DNA of 64,000 nt from an uncultured Lachnospiraceae bacterium (GCA_947363565.1 CANAPP010000001.1:62001-126000), one strand, 5' to 3'; counted from the stretch's first letter, positions 46,159 through 56,081 are shown. The notes: generated by a model from the sequence alone, not told the origin. Numbers and translations: made by a program.

Positions 46159-46815
46159 ATGGGAGTTTTATGTGAATCATTAAACATAGATACCGGCAGA
46201 CACCGGCTCATTGCTTTCGTGGGAGCCGGAGGAAAGACGACGCTGATCTACGGGCTGTCAAGAGAACTTCGCAGCATGGGTTATTCTGTGGCAGTGACTA
46301 CGACAACGCATATGGGCGCAAAGGGGCGGTACGGCTTTGCGCCCATCGGCGTGCCCTGCGGTGACGGGAAGATCAAAGGGAGTTCCCCGGCGGCGCCTGC
46401 TAAGCTTCTTTTGGACTATGATTTCGTCCTGACGGAAGCGGACGGAAGCCGCCGCCTTCCGTTTAAAGTGCCGGAAAGCCATGAACCAGTGCTGCCCGAA
46501 GGTGCGCATCTGGTCGTCGGCGTAGCGGGAGCCGCGGCGGCGGGAGGGACATTTGCAGAAAAATGCTGCCGGTATCCGCTGGCCTGCCGGTATTTCGCCT
46601 GTGAGCCGTCGGAAAGAATCGGGGTCCATCATCTGGTGGAAGCGCTGAATGCCCCGTGGGGTCAGAAAAAGGGCGTCGTCTGCGATTACCGCTGGGTGAT
46701 CGGACAGGGAGATTGGCTGGATGAAAAGCAGCGGGCATATATCCGGAGCACTGCCGGATGGGGAGAAGAAGGATGTATCCTCTCCCTTTTAAACGGCAGG
46801 ATAACTGCCGGTTGA
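46159..46815 (+). CDS. yqeC: Selenium-dependent molybdenum hydroxylase accessory protein YqeC
   Basis: 218-aa putative nucleotide-binding maturation protein. It has a P-loop GAGGKTTLI at residues ~22-30, a TTTTHMG segment, TEADGSRRLPFKVP, HEPVLPE and a Cys-bearing CCRYP stretch. YqeC and YqeB are the two genes that mark selenium-dependent molybdenum hydroxylases; the enzymology is unresolved. It ends the first plus-arm transcription unit, with a terminator 11 bp beyond its stop. The start follows AGGAGG. Confidence 0.9.
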   Translation: MGVLCESLNIDTGRHRLIAFVGAGGKTTLIYGLSRELRSMGYSVAVTTTTHMGAKGRYGFAPIGVPCGDGKIKGSSPAAPAKLLLDYDFVLTEADGSRRLPFKVPESHEPVLPEGAHLVVGVAGAAAAGGTFAEKCCRYPLACRYFACEPSERIGVHHLVEALNAPWGQKKGVVCDYRWVIGQGDWLDEKQRAYIRSTAGWGEEGCILSLLNGRITAG

Positions 46816-46825
46816 ATTATTACGT

Positions 46826-46860
46826 GCGTCTTGCAAAATAACTGCAAGGCGCTTTTCTTT
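46826..46860 (+). terminator. Terminator after yqeC
   Basis: GCGTCTTGCA (46826-46835) pairs with TGCAAGGCGC (46843-46852), with one G-U pair, followed by TTTTCTTT. Confidence 0.8.
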
Positions 46861-46862
46861 AC

Positions 46863-46892
46863 TTGTTCATGTCTGTCAGGATATGTTATACT
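46863..46892 (+). promoter_or_regulatory. Promoter of the three-subunit hydroxylase operon
   Basis: TTGTTC (46863-46868), an 18-bp spacer and TATACT (46887-46892). It lies directly after the yqeC terminator, making the downstream operon a separate unit. Confidence 0.6.
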
Positions 46893-46950
46893 GAAAAAAC
46901 ATAAGGATACAGCTAATCAATAGTAGATCAATCAAAGGTGGATGAAAGGG

Positions 46951-47796
46951 ATGCTCAGGATAAAAGAATATGTGAAGGCGGAAAGCCTTGCCCAGGCGTA
47001 CGAGCTGAACCAGAAGCGGGCCAACCGCATCATCGGCGGGATGCTCTGGATGAAGATGGGGACGGTAAATGTCCATACAGCGATCGACCTGTCGGGGCTT
47101 GGGCTCGATGGGAGCGAGGAGAGGAAAGACGAGTTCGTCATCGGATGCATGGCAACGCTGCGGCAGTTGGAGACGGATGAGAGGCTGGCAGTGCTTGGCA
47201 GCGGGATCCTTAAGGAGAGTGTGAAGAATATTGTAGGCGTGCAGTTCCGGAATCTGGCCACTGTGGGCGGGAGCCTGGCGGGAAGGTTCGGATTTTCCGA
47301 TGTACTGACCGCATTTTTGGCACTGGATACGGAGGTGGAGCTGTATAAAGCCGGCCGTATACCTCTGGCAAAGTTTGCTGCAGAGGGAGCGGGAAGTGAC
47401 ATCCTTGTGCGGGTATTTGTAAAAAAGGATGACAGAAGGTGTGTTTACTTAAGCCATCGGAATACGAAGACAGACTTCCCGGTGCTTACCGTCGCTCTTT
47501 CCTCGGCGAGGAGCGGCATAAGAGTGGCAGCAGGCGCAAGACCCCAGCGGGCGATCCTGGTGCCGGCGGATGAATGCTTAAACAAGGCGGATGCAGCGGA
47601 CATTTTTGAGGGAAGGGCAGATAAAGAAGCGCTCCAAGCGTATGCTGCGCAGCTTGCCGCGAAGGTTCCAACGGGGAGCAATATGCGGGCCAGCGCCGCC
47701 TACCGCAGTCACCTGGCTGAAGTGCTTATCCGCCGGGGACTTACAGCGCTCAATGAACAGGCGGCAAAGGAGAGGGGGAAGAAGGATGCAGATTAG
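46951..47796 (+). CDS. ygfM: FAD-binding subunit of a xanthine dehydrogenase-type enzyme
   Basis: 281-aa FAD-binding PCMH-fold subunit (XdhB/CoxM/YgfM type). The FAD contacts are degenerate at the N-terminal loop (RIIGGMLWMKMG in place of the more usual AGGTDL) but clear in VQFRNLATVGGSLAGRFGFSDVLTAFLAL, followed by the C-terminal CO-dehydrogenase-flavoprotein domain. ATG 46951 is preferred, 10 nt after AAAGGTG; ATG 46942 is too close. It overlaps the Fe-S subunit gene by 11 bp. It supplies the flavin to the three-subunit enzyme and might also serve the fused one (inference). Confidence 0.88.
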   Translation: MLRIKEYVKAESLAQAYELNQKRANRIIGGMLWMKMGTVNVHTAIDLSGLGLDGSEERKDEFVIGCMATLRQLETDERLAVLGSGILKESVKNIVGVQFRNLATVGGSLAGRFGFSDVLTAFLALDTEVELYKAGRIPLAKFAAEGAGSDILVRVFVKKDDRRCVYLSHRNTKTDFPVLTVALSSARSGIRVAAGARPQRAILVPADECLNKADAADIFEGRADKEALQAYAAQLAAKVPTGSNMRASAAYRSHLAEVLIRRGLTALNEQAAKERGKKDAD

Positions 47797-48253
47797 GATT
47801 ACGCTCAATGGCAGAAAGATTACCGAGGATGTCTCCCCAGACCTTCTTTTGCTGGATTGGGTGCGTGCCCACGGATGTTACAGCGTAAAGCGGGGGTGTG
47901 AGACATCAAACTGCGGGCTGTGTACCGTGTTTATGGAGGATAAGCCGGTGCTTTCCTGTTCGGTGCTGGCGGTGCGTGCGGACGGAAAAAGGATAGAGAC
48001 GCTGGAGGGGCTTAGAAAAGAGGCGGAGGAGTTCGGGGCATTTATCGCAGGCCAGGGAGCGGAGCAGTGCGGCTTTTGCAACCCGGGGATGATCATGAAT
48101 GCCATCGCTCTTTTCCGGGAAAACCCGGAGCCGTCGGAAGAAGAGATCAAGGAATATCTGGCAGGTAATCTCTGCCGCTGCTCCGGCTATGAAGGGCAGC
48201 TTCGGGGGATCCAGGCATTCCTTGCCTATAAGAAAGGGGGCGGTATACAGTGA
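47786..48253 (+). CDS. xdhC: [2Fe-2S] subunit of the xanthine dehydrogenase-type enzyme
   Basis: 155-aa two-cluster iron-sulfur subunit, like CoxS or XdhC of E. coli naming (not the XdhC maturation factor). The plant-type cluster is at Cys38, 43, 46 and 58 (CETSNCGLCTV); the second cluster motifs are QCGFCNPGMI and CRCSGYEGQ. ATG 47786 has AAGAAGGA directly before it; a frame open to 47591 is inside the FAD subunit gene. The stop overlaps the GTG start of the large subunit. Confidence 0.92.
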   Translation: MQIRITLNGRKITEDVSPDLLLLDWVRAHGCYSVKRGCETSNCGLCTVFMEDKPVLSCSVLAVRADGKRIETLEGLRKEAEEFGAFIAGQGAEQCGFCNPGMIMNAIALFRENPEPSEEEIKEYLAGNLCRCSGYEGQLRGIQAFLAYKKGGGIQ

Positions 48254-50523
48254 AGACAGTAGGAAAGCCGGTGATAAAAAAGGATGCTATGGCGTTAGTT
48301 ACGGGGCAGCCGGTGTATACAGACGATATCGCGCCGAAGGACTGCCTGATCGTGAAAGTATTAAGAAGTCCTCATGCCAATGCCCTTGTGAAACAGGTGG
48401 TAAAAGAGGGAGCTATGAGGATTCCCGGTATCGAAGCGGTGTATACCTGGGAAGACGTGCCGGGGAAGCGGTTTACCATGGCGGGGCAGACTTATCCCGA
48501 GCCAAGTCCCTACGACCGGCTGATCTTAGATAGGCATATGCGGTTCGTGGGAGACCCGGTAGCAATTGTCGCCGGAGCGGATGCGCTTTGCGTCGATCAG
48601 GCGTTGGCAGCCCTTAAGGTTGAATATGAGGTACTGCCTGCAGTTCTTGATTTCCGTAAAGCCAAAGATCATGAGGTGCTGGTGCACCCGGAGGAGGACT
48701 GGCGGTCGCTCTGCCCGGTGGGTGCGGATAACCGGAGGAACCTTTGTGCCAGCGGCAGCATGGAGAAAGGGGATGTGGACAAGGTGCTTGCAGACTGTGA
48801 CGTGGTAGTAAGCGGTTCCTATCACGTGCAGGCGGCCCAGCAGACGATGATGGAGACGTTCCGTACATTTTGTTATATAGATACATACGGACGGCTGAAT
48901 GTGGTGAGCTCCACCCAGATTGTTTTTCATGTGCGAAGGATACTGTCTCATGCCCTTGACATCCCCAAATCTATGATCCGTGCGGTAAAACCGAGGATTG
49001 GCGGGGGATTCGGCGCCAAGCAGACGGTGGTGTCGGAGGTGTATCCGGCATTTGTGACGTGGATGACAAAAAAGCCGGCAAAGATGGTGTTTTCCAGGGA
49101 GGAGACCCAGACGGCCTCGTCGCCGCGGCATGAGATGGAAGTATCGGTGAAGATTGGCGCGGATAAGACGGGAAACATCCGCGCGATCGATGTCCATACC
49201 CTGTCAAATACCGGTGCTTACGGTGAGCACGGGCCGACGACCGTGGGACTTTCCGGCACAAAATCGATTTCCCTGTATGGGGAGTTAGATGCCCACCGCT
49301 TTACTTATGACGTGGTGTATACCAATAAGATGTCCGCCGGAGCCTACCGGGGCTACGGTGCAACGCAGGGAATCTACGCGGTAGAGTGCGCCGTCAATGA
49401 GCTGGCGGCAAAGCTTTCCGTAGACCCGGTGAAGTTAAGGCTTGACAATATGGTGCGGGAGGGACAGGTCATGCCCGCCTATTACGGCGAGACCAATACA
49501 AGCTGCGCCCTCGACCGGTGTCTTCTAAAGGTGAAGGACATGATCGGCTGGGAGGAGAAGTATCCGTGCAGGGAGCTTGGCAATGGGAAGGTAAGGAGTG
49601 TAGGACTGGCCATGGGTATGCAAAGTTCCGGGATCTCGGGGGTGGATGTGGGTTCCGCTACCATAAAGCTTAACGAGGACGGAATCTATACGCTCTTGAT
49701 CGGCGCTGCGGATATGGGGACCGGATGTGATACGATCCTGGCCCAGATGGCGGCAGAGTGCCTGGACTGTCCGGTAGACGAGGTCATTGTCTCCGGCGCG
49801 GATACGGATACTTCGCCTTACGACTCTGGTTCTTACGCTTCAAGCACAACTTATGTGACGGGGAAAGCGGTGGAAAAAGCCTGTGAGAAGCTGACGCGGC
49901 AGATCAAAGAGCGGGCCTGTCAGATACTCTCCTGCAGCGACGAGACGCTTTTCTTTGACGGGCATCAGGCGAAAGACCTGGATACCGGAAAGACAGTGGG
50001 CCTTAAAGAGATCGGTACAGCATCCATGTGCGGAAATAATGTGGCGCTGCAGGTGACAGAAACGCATTCTTCGCCGGTGTCTCCGCCGCCGTTCATGGCT
50101 GGGGCTGTGGAGATCGAACTGGATAAAGAGACCGGACATGTGGAGATCATCGACTATGTGGCAGTGATTGACTGCGGGACAGTCGTGAACCCCAATCTGG
50201 CCCGTGTGCAGGCGGAAGGCGGTATCGCGCAGGGCATCGGCATGGCGCTCTATGAAAAGGTGCAGTATACCGAAGACGGGAAGCTTCTCAACAATTCCCT
50301 GATGCAGTATAAGATACCTACGCGTCTCGATGTAGGAAAGATCCGGGTAGAGTTCGAGAGCAGTTACGAGCCTTCGGGGCCCTTTGGTGCAAAATCTATC
50401 GGGGAGATCGTGATCAATACTCCGGCGCCGGCGCTCACCCATGCCATCTATAATGCAACGGGAATCTGGTTTAAGGAGCTTCCGGTGACCAGTGAAAAGA
50501 TTGCGATGGGTCTGTTGAAATGA
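48250..50523 (+). CDS. xdhA: Molybdopterin-binding large subunit of the xanthine dehydrogenase-type enzyme
   Basis: 757-aa catalytic subunit. Features are DALVTGQPVYTDDI-type N-terminus, the SPHANAL and VRFVGDPVA segments, IGGGFGAKQ (molybdopterin loop), SAGAYRGYGATQGIYAVE, TSPYDSGSYASSTTYVTG, and the catalytic-Glu motif FGAKSIGEIVINTP near the C-terminus. It starts with GTG and overlaps the previous gene (GTGA). Together with the FAD and Fe-S subunits it forms a complete heterotrimer, separate from the fused enzyme upstream. The substrate could be xanthine, hypoxanthine or another purine or N-heterocycle; the sequence does not decide. Confidence 0.92.
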   Translation: MKTVGKPVIKKDAMALVTGQPVYTDDIAPKDCLIVKVLRSPHANALVKQVVKEGAMRIPGIEAVYTWEDVPGKRFTMAGQTYPEPSPYDRLILDRHMRFVGDPVAIVAGADALCVDQALAALKVEYEVLPAVLDFRKAKDHEVLVHPEEDWRSLCPVGADNRRNLCASGSMEKGDVDKVLADCDVVVSGSYHVQAAQQTMMETFRTFCYIDTYGRLNVVSSTQIVFHVRRILSHALDIPKSMIRAVKPRIGGGFGAKQTVVSEVYPAFVTWMTKKPAKMVFSREETQTASSPRHEMEVSVKIGADKTGNIRAIDVHTLSNTGAYGEHGPTTVGLSGTKSISLYGELDAHRFTYDVVYTNKMSAGAYRGYGATQGIYAVECAVNELAAKLSVDPVKLRLDNMVREGQVMPAYYGETNTSCALDRCLLKVKDMIGWEEKYPCRELGNGKVRSVGLAMGMQSSGISGVDVGSATIKLNEDGIYTLLIGAADMGTGCDTILAQMAAECLDCPVDEVIVSGADTDTSPYDSGSYASSTTYVTGKAVEKACEKLTRQIKERACQILSCSDETLFFDGHQAKDLDTGKTVGLKEIGTASMCGNNVALQVTETHSSPVSPPPFMAGAVEIELDKETGHVEIIDYVAVIDCGTVVNPNLARVQAEGGIAQGIGMALYEKVQYTEDGKLLNNSLMQYKIPTRLDVGKIRVEFESSYEPSGPFGAKSIGEIVINTPAPALTHAIYNATGIWFKELPVTSEKIAMGLLK

Positions 50524-51110
50524 AGGTAGGGATTGTCTATCTGGCGGCTGGGAACAGCCGCCGCTTTGGTGCAAATAAGCTGCTCTACGAGCTTAAAGGA
50601 AGACCGATGTACCAGCACCTTCTTCTTAGACTTACAGAGCTGTGCCGGGAGTGTCCCCGCTTTCAGATTGCTGTGGTGACGCAGTATGAGGAAATCTTCG
50701 CCTGTGTCTGCGGGATGGAAAGGGAAGGATTCCCGGTACAGGCCGTATATTCGCCTGACAGCAGGAAGGGGGCTTCGTATTCTGTCCGGGCGGGAATCCG
50801 GGCGGTGGAAAGATGGAGTGATGCCTGTGCTTTTTTTGTGGCAGACCAGCCCTATCTCACCGGAAGAAGTGCAAAAGGATTTCTCCTGGAGATGGAGAGA
50901 AGGAACGCGGCGCTTGGCAGTGTGTGCCATGAAGGGATGGCGGGGAACCCTACGTGGTTTGCAAGAGACTATTATCCGGAGCTTCTTTCTCTTTCCGGCG
51001 ATACAGGCGGCAGGAAGATCCTGAAAAAATATCCCGAAAAAGTCAGCTATTTTGCGGTAGAAGACGGGCGGGAGCTTACAGATATTGATGAACCGGAAAA
51101 TTATAGATAG
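50520..51110 (+). CDS. mocA: MobA/MocA-like molybdenum cofactor nucleotidyltransferase
   Basis: 196-aa NTP-transferase, similar to MocA/YgfJ, which adds CMP to molybdopterin to make the cytosine dinucleotide cofactor for xanthine-dehydrogenase-family enzymes. N-terminal motif YLAAGNSRRFGANKLL (usually LAAGxSxRxGxxK), metal/substrate motif FFVADQPYL, and GNPTWF toward the C-terminus. It overlaps the large-subunit gene by 4 bp (ATGA). Cytidylyl versus guanylyl specificity cannot be read with certainty, but the neighbourhood favours cytidylyl. Confidence 0.88.
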   Translation: MKVGIVYLAAGNSRRFGANKLLYELKGRPMYQHLLLRLTELCRECPRFQIAVVTQYEEIFACVCGMEREGFPVQAVYSPDSRKGASYSVRAGIRAVERWSDACAFFVADQPYLTGRSAKGFLLEMERRNAALGSVCHEGMAGNPTWFARDYYPELLSLSGDTGGRKILKKYPEKVSYFAVEDGRELTDIDEPENYR

Positions 51111-51169
51111 GATTTTTGCACATTTTTTGTTACAATGGATAAAGGAATGTAATTACGGAGGTACGGAGG

Positions 51170-51745
51170 ATGGAGCTTTTAAAGGAGAGGATACGGAAAG
51201 ACGGAAAGATCAAAGAGGGCAATGTGTTGAAGGTGGACAGTTTTCTGAACCATCAGATGGACGTCAGCCTGTTTCATGAGATCGGGAAGGAGTTTGAGCG
51301 CCGGTTTGCAGGGGAATGTATCAATAAGATCCTGACGATCGAGGCGTCCGGCATCGGGATTGCATGTGTGGCGGCGGAGGTGTTCGGCGTGCCGGTGGTA
51401 TTTGCCAAGAAGACCCAGACAAAGAACATCGCCGGGGATGTGTATACGACAAAGGTGGAGTCATTTACTCACGGGAGGATCTACGACATTATCGTGGCGA
51501 AGGAGTTCTTAGGCGAGGGAGACCGGGTGCTGGTCATCGATGATTTTCTTGCTAACGGAAAGGCGCTGGAAGGGCTCTCCGAGCTGGTGAAACTGTCCGG
51601 AGCAGAGCTTGTGGGAGCAGGAGTTGTCATCGAAAAGGGATTCCAGGCAGGAGGGGATCTGATCCGAGGAAAGGGGATACATCTGGAATCGCTGGCGATC
51701 GTTGACCGCATGGATGAAAAGACAGGAGAAATCGTGTTCCGGTAG
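51170..51745 (+). CDS. xpt: Xanthine phosphoribosyltransferase
   Basis: Converts xanthine and PRPP to XMP (salvage). The 191-aa protein has the Xpt N-terminus [41 protein letters not shown], and the PRPP-binding loop [13 protein letters not shown]. It follows mocA by 59 bp with TACGGAGG before the start; a weak promoter-like TTGCAC/GATAAA pair at 51116-51143 may add transcription. Unlike typical Firmicute xpt genes, no guanine-riboswitch-like leader fits in this gap. Salvage next to degradation sets a branch point for xanthine. Confidence 0.94.
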   Translation: MELLKERIRKDGKIKEGNVLKVDSFLNHQMDVSLFHEIGKEFERRFAGECINKILTIEASGIGIACVAAEVFGVPVVFAKKTQTKNIAGDVYTTKVESFTHGRIYDIIVAKEFLGEGDRVLVIDDFLANGKALEGLSELVKLSGAELVGAGVVIEKGFQAGGDLIRGKGIHLESLAIVDRMDEKTGEIVFR

Positions 51746-51787
51746 CATCGGGAAAGAGGAGATAACCAGGAGGGAGGCGCTGCGGCC

Positions 51788-52936
51788 GTGTATATTTGGA
51801 AAAGGAAGTTTCCGGGGATACCGGGAAGAAGTAGCATCCTGCTGACAGCAATGGTCATTGGCTTTAGTCTCTGTCTGGCCGGGTGCGGCCGGACGGCGAA
51901 GGAGGATACAATTTCCTCGTCAGAGGAGGAGCAGGCTTTTGATGCGCCGGAAGACGGCAGGGAGAGTACAGATACGGAAGACGCAGTCAAGTTTGACCAT
52001 GAACTGGACGGATACCGGCCTTTGAAAGAAAAGTATAATTTTTATTTTACCTATAAAGTTGTGCATCCCTGGTGGGATGCGGTTGCCTTTGGAATCGAGG
52101 ATGCAACAGATCAGTATGAAGATATGGGAATTGATATAAACTATGAGTATCTAGCACCCAGTGCCGCTTCCTCCGAAGATCAGATCAGGCGCCTTGAGGA
52201 TGCGGCCGAACGGGGCTTTGATGTCATCGGCGTGGATGTGGCAGATGTGCAGGCAGTTACGCCTAAGATCAACAAACTGATCGACGCCGGACATAAGATC
52301 ATGACATTCTCAAGCTCTGATGCCGCGAAAGAAGACGGATGCCGGCGTATCGCCTATGTGGGAAATACGCACAACTATGAGGACGGAGCTAAGCTCACCG
52401 AAGCACTCTGCGAGAAGCTTGACTGCCGGGGAAAGATTGCTCTGTTAGTGGGGACAAAAGGAGCTCCCTGCCATGAGGAGCGTGCGCTCGGGGTACGGGA
52501 TGTGGTGGCAAAGTATCCTGAGATGGAGATTGCAGAGACTGCATATGATGAAGACAGCGCAGAGAAGGCGTATGCATTTACGAAGGAATTCCTGGCAAAG
52601 CATCATGACCTTGCGGGAATCGTCTGCTGCAATATGAGTAATCCGGTAGGGGCAGCGAGGGCTGTCATCGAGGAAAGCCGGGATAAGGATATTGTGATCG
52701 TAGGAATGGACCATGACCAGGAGGCGCTTAAGTATCTCAGGGAAGGGAAGATCTATGCCCTTGGCGTTCAGGACTGCTATTCCATCGGCTTTAATACGGT
52801 TCAGGTGGCCGTCAAGATTGCAGACGGACTTCTTCCGGGGGATGCTTATCCGGAAAAAACGGAGGAAAAGACTACGATCATTTATCAAAATGATGCAGCA
52901 GCGATGCTTCGGACGCTGTACGGTGAGATTGATTAG
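51788..52936 (+). CDS. Periplasmic-binding-protein-like lipoprotein (sugar-binding type)
   Basis: 382-aa lipoprotein. Its hydrophobic N-terminus ends in the lipobox LAGC, with Cys at about residue 33. An acidic Ser/Glu linker follows, then a type I periplasmic-binding fold like ribose/galactose-binding proteins ([73 protein letters not shown]). GTG 51788 starts 11 nt after GGAGGGAGG; ATG 51851 would cut into the signal peptide. No permease genes adjoin it. It is followed at 32 bp by a hybrid sensor kinase, so it may sense a sugar-like ligand for signalling rather than transport (inference). Confidence 0.85.
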   Translation: MYIWKRKFPGIPGRSSILLTAMVIGFSLCLAGCGRTAKEDTISSSEEEQAFDAPEDGRESTDTEDAVKFDHELDGYRPLKEKYNFYFTYKVVHPWWDAVAFGIEDATDQYEDMGIDINYEYLAPSAASSEDQIRRLEDAAERGFDVIGVDVADVQAVTPKINKLIDAGHKIMTFSSSDAAKEDGCRRIAYVGNTHNYEDGAKLTEALCEKLDCRGKIALLVGTKGAPCHEERALGVRDVVAKYPEMEIAETAYDEDSAEKAYAFTKEFLAKHHDLAGIVCCNMSNPVGAARAVIEESRDKDIVIVGMDHDQEALKYLREGKIYALGVQDCYSIGFNTVQVAVKIADGLLPGDAYPEKTEEKTTIIYQNDAAAMLRTLYGEID

Positions 52937-52968
52937 GAAAATGGACAGAAAACGGCGGGAGTATAACG

Positions 52969-55900
52969 ATGAGTCAGTTACAGGATAAAATTATCGGGAA
53001 AAAACAGAACAGGCGGACGGCTCTTTTTGCCCTGTGGGGAGGTATCGTGACAGCGGTAATACTTCTTGTCACCGCCGTCTGGGTGTCAGACAGGGCAAGA
53101 GCCGGAACTGACCAGGCGGTAGAAAGAGTCAGTGAATTCTATCTTGAGGAGCTTGCCGGGCGGAGAGTACAGGTAGTCCAGGAAGAACTTAAGAATAATT
53201 TTTCATTTATTGAGAATGCACTCGATATACTGAAGCCTTCGGATCTTGAATCCCAGGACGCCCTTCGAAGTTTCCTCGGAGAGATGAGAAAGCTCTACGA
53301 TGTGGAGAAGTTCGCATTTGTAGATGAAAACGGGATTGTATATACGAGGCACAGCACTGCTTCCGGCCTGAGCCGGTACAGCTTTCTGTCCGAGGAGCTG
53401 ACAGGCCCTGTCATCAGCACGGCTAATCTGTATGGAGCGAAGAAGCAGGTAGTATTTGCGGTGCCTGTGGAGGGAGTAGTATTTCAAGGCGCTAAGATCA
53501 AGGTGTGCTTTATCCAGATCAATATTGACAATATGTTAAGTTCCCTGACTTTGCAGGCAAATGATAATGAGACCTACTGCAATCTGTATTACCGCAACGG
53601 CGAGAGTCTGACGAACACAGACCTTGGACATCTTAAGGCGGGGAGCAATCTTCTTTTGAACCTTAAGGATGCGGATATAGCCGGAGATCACACGATCCGT
53701 GAGATGGAAGATGATTTTAAAAACGGCAGGTCCGGGCATGTCTCTTTTTACTATCGGGGAGCAAAGGAGGATCTTTGTTATACGCCGGTAGAGGGAACAA
53801 ACTGGATGTTGTCTATCCTGATCCAGGACAATGTCATCAGCTCCCAGATAAGCTCTATCAGTTCTGAGATGATGCGGCGCAGTATTATCCAGATCATCAT
53901 CACAATATTGGCGATGCTGGCGGTATGTTCCGTACTGATCTACCAGTCGAAGAAAAGTGCCGGACTTTTACTTGAGCAGGAGAGGGAAGACGGAAACAGG
54001 ATTAGAGCCGCCTATACCCAGATTGAGCGGGAGCAGGCGGCGATGGAGAATATCCAGGCGGCCATGGGCTCCGGCCTTTGGAGCATGGAGTTCAATGAAC
54101 ATGCGCAGATGGTTTCCTGTACATGGTCGAAAGTCTTCCGTGAGATGTTAGGGTATAAAAGTGAGGAAGATTTCCCTGACAGGCTGGAGTCCTGGTCAGA
54201 CCTTCTGCATGAGGAGGACAAAGAGAGTATCCTTAAGGAATATTGGGATACTGTAAAAGATTATACCGGCGAAAAGACTTATAACGTGGAGTATCGTCTC
54301 CGCACGCGGTATGCCGGATGGCGGTGGTTCCATGCAGCGGGCAGGCTGTCGAGGAGAGAGGATGGCTCCCCGATCACTTTTGTCGGTCTGTTTATGGATA
54401 TTGACGATGAAAAAAGAATGGAAGTGCAGCTTGAGCGGCAGAAGACGGAGCTTGAAGAAGCACTGGCTGCGGCGCAACATGCCAACAAGGCCAAGACGAC
54501 ATTTTTAAATAATATGTCCCATGATATCCGTACACCCATGAATGCGATCATAGGCTTTACTTCCCTTGCCACAGCGCACATCGATCATACCGAACAGGTG
54601 CAGGATTATCTGGCGAAGATTTCTACTTCCAGCAGGCATCTTCTGAGCCTTATCAATGACGTGCTGGATATGAGCCGGATTGAGAGCGGGAAGATGAAGA
54701 TCGAGGAAGAGGAAGTATCCCTTCCGGAGATCATGCATGAGCTGAAGACCATCGTACAGGCAGATATCACGTCGAAGCAGCTTGAATTTTCCATTGATAC
54801 GGTGGATGTGGTAAATGAGCATGTACTCTGCGACCGGCTCCGGCTTAATCAGGTGCTCCTTAATCTTTTGAGCAATGCCATGAAATTTACAAAGCCCGGC
54901 GGGGCAGTAGGCGTGCGGATCATCCAGAAAGGCAGGGCCAGGGAAGGGCGCGCAGCTTTTGATTTTCAGGTGACAGATACAGGGATCGGCATGAGCCGGG
55001 AATTTCTGGAGCGTGTGTTTGAGCCTTTCGAGCGCGAACGGACGAGTACGGTGAGCGGAACTCAGGGGACAGGGCTTGGGATGGCTATCACGAAAAATAT
55101 CGTGGATATGATGGGCGGGACAATCTCTGTTGAGAGTGAGGAAGGCAAAGGGACCAGCTTTACGGTATCCTTAAGGTTCAACATCTGTTCCGGTTCCGTG
55201 AAGCAGGAGACAGTTCCGGAGCTTGAAGGGCTGCGGGCATTGGTGGTGGATGATGATTTCAATACCTGCTCCAGTGTTACAAAGATGCTCTCTTCCATGG
55301 GCATGAGACCGGACTGGACGACTGCCGGAAAAGAAGCGGCGCTTCGCGCCGGGCTTGCGAAGGAGCAGGATGATGTGTATGCGGCATATATCGTGGACTG
55401 GCTGATGCCGGACATGAACGGGATCGAGGTAGTAAGGCGTATCCGGGCAGTGACCGGTGAAGATGTGCCGATCATCCTGCTGACCGCCTACGACTGGGCG
55501 GATATTGAGGAAGAGGCGAAGGAGGCGGGAGTCACTGCGTTCTGCTCAAAGCCGGTATTCTTATCTGAGCTTAGAAAGGTGTTGGAGTCGCCTTATCTGG
55601 TGCAGGGTGGGAAGGATACAGATACGGAACCGGAGTTCTCTTTTGAGGGAAAACGGATCCTTCTGGTGGAGGACAATGAGCTGAACCAGGAAATTGCAGT
55701 GGAGATTCTGACAGAAACCGGCTTTGAAGTCGATGTGGCCGGCGACGGTGCCGATGCGGTAAAGAAGCTTACGGCAGAAGCGCCGGACCGGTATGACCTG
55801 GTTCTGATGGATATCCAGATGCCGGTGATGGACGGATACGAGGCCACACGCCGGATCAGGAAAGCAGACGATCCGGTGCTTTCCCATCTTCCCATTATCG

Positions 55901-56025
55901 CCATGACGGCTAACGCCTTTGATGAGGACCGGAGAGCGGCCGTGGAGGCGGGAATGAACGGGCATATCGCAAAGCCTATAGATATACCGAAGCTTTTGGA
56001 GTTGTTACGGGAAATATTATGCTGA
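52969..56025 (+). CDS. Hybrid sensor histidine kinase with PAS and two receiver domains
   Basis: 1018-aa membrane sensor. TM1 (about residues 19-40), an extracytoplasmic Cache-like domain (~45-300) and TM2 (~305-325) are followed by a coiled coil, a PAS_3 domain ([13 protein letters not shown] ... [11 protein letters not shown]), HisKA with His518 ([17 protein letters not shown]), HATPase ([28 protein letters not shown]) and two receivers. REC1 has phospho-Asp810 ([12 protein letters not shown]) and Lys in FCSKPV; REC2 has Asp948 ([13 protein letters not shown]) and IAKPI. No HPt or DNA-binding output domain is present, so it needs a downstream partner encoded elsewhere. Cotranscribed with the binding-protein-like lipoprotein, a probable ligand sensor. 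Confidence 0.92.
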   Translation: MSQLQDKIIGKKQNRRTALFALWGGIVTAVILLVTAVWVSDRARAGTDQAVERVSEFYLEELAGRRVQVVQEELKNNFSFIENALDILKPSDLESQDALRSFLGEMRKLYDVEKFAFVDENGIVYTRHSTASGLSRYSFLSEELTGPVISTANLYGAKKQVVFAVPVEGVVFQGAKIKVCFIQINIDNMLSSLTLQANDNETYCNLYYRNGESLTNTDLGHLKAGSNLLLNLKDADIAGDHTIREMEDDFKNGRSGHVSFYYRGAKEDLCYTPVEGTNWMLSILIQDNVISSQISSISSEMMRRSIIQIIITILAMLAVCSVLIYQSKKSAGLLLEQEREDGNRIRAAYTQIEREQAAMENIQAAMGSGLWSMEFNEHAQMVSCTWSKVFREMLGYKSEEDFPDRLESWSDLLHEEDKESILKEYWDTVKDYTGEKTYNVEYRLRTRYAGWRWFHAAGRLSRREDGSPITFVGLFMDIDDEKRMEVQLERQKTELEEALAAAQHANKAKTTFLNNMSHDIRTPMNAIIGFTSLATAHIDHTEQVQDYLAKISTSSRHLLSLINDVLDMSRIESGKMKIEEEEVSLPEIMHELKTIVQADITSKQLEFSIDTVDVVNEHVLCDRLRLNQVLLNLLSNAMKFTKPGGAVGVRIIQKGRAREGRAAFDFQVTDTGIGMSREFLERVFEPFERERTSTVSGTQGTGLGMAITKNIVDMMGGTISVESEEGKGTSFTVSLRFNICSGSVKQETVPELEGLRALVVDDDFNTCSSVTKMLSSMGMRPDWTTAGKEAALRAGLAKEQDDVYAAYIVDWLMPDMNGIEVVRRIRAVTGEDVPIILLTAYDWADIEEEAKEAGVTAFCSKPVFLSELRKVLESPYLVQGGKDTDTEPEFSFEGKRILLVEDNELNQEIAVEILTETGFEVDVAGDGADAVKKLTAEAPDRYDLVLMDIQMPVMDGYEATRRIRKADDPVLSHLPIIAMTANAFDEDRRAAVEAGMNGHIAKPIDIPKLLELLREILC

Positions 56026-56028
56026 TGA

Positions 56029-56070
56029 AGAGCCTTGCGCGGTTGTATCAACCTGCGCAGGGCTCTTTTT
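56029..56070 (+). terminator. Terminator after the hybrid kinase
   Basis: AGAGCC (56029-56034) pairs with GGCTCT (56061-56066), and the inner GCGC/GCGC stem extends it; TTTTT follows. Confidence 0.8.
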
Positions 56071-56081
56071 CTGAAAATATT

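Noticed and set aside
51111-51169. Guanine riboswitch before xpt
   Set aside because: The gap is 59 bp, too short for a purine aptamer plus expression platform, and shows no matching motifs.
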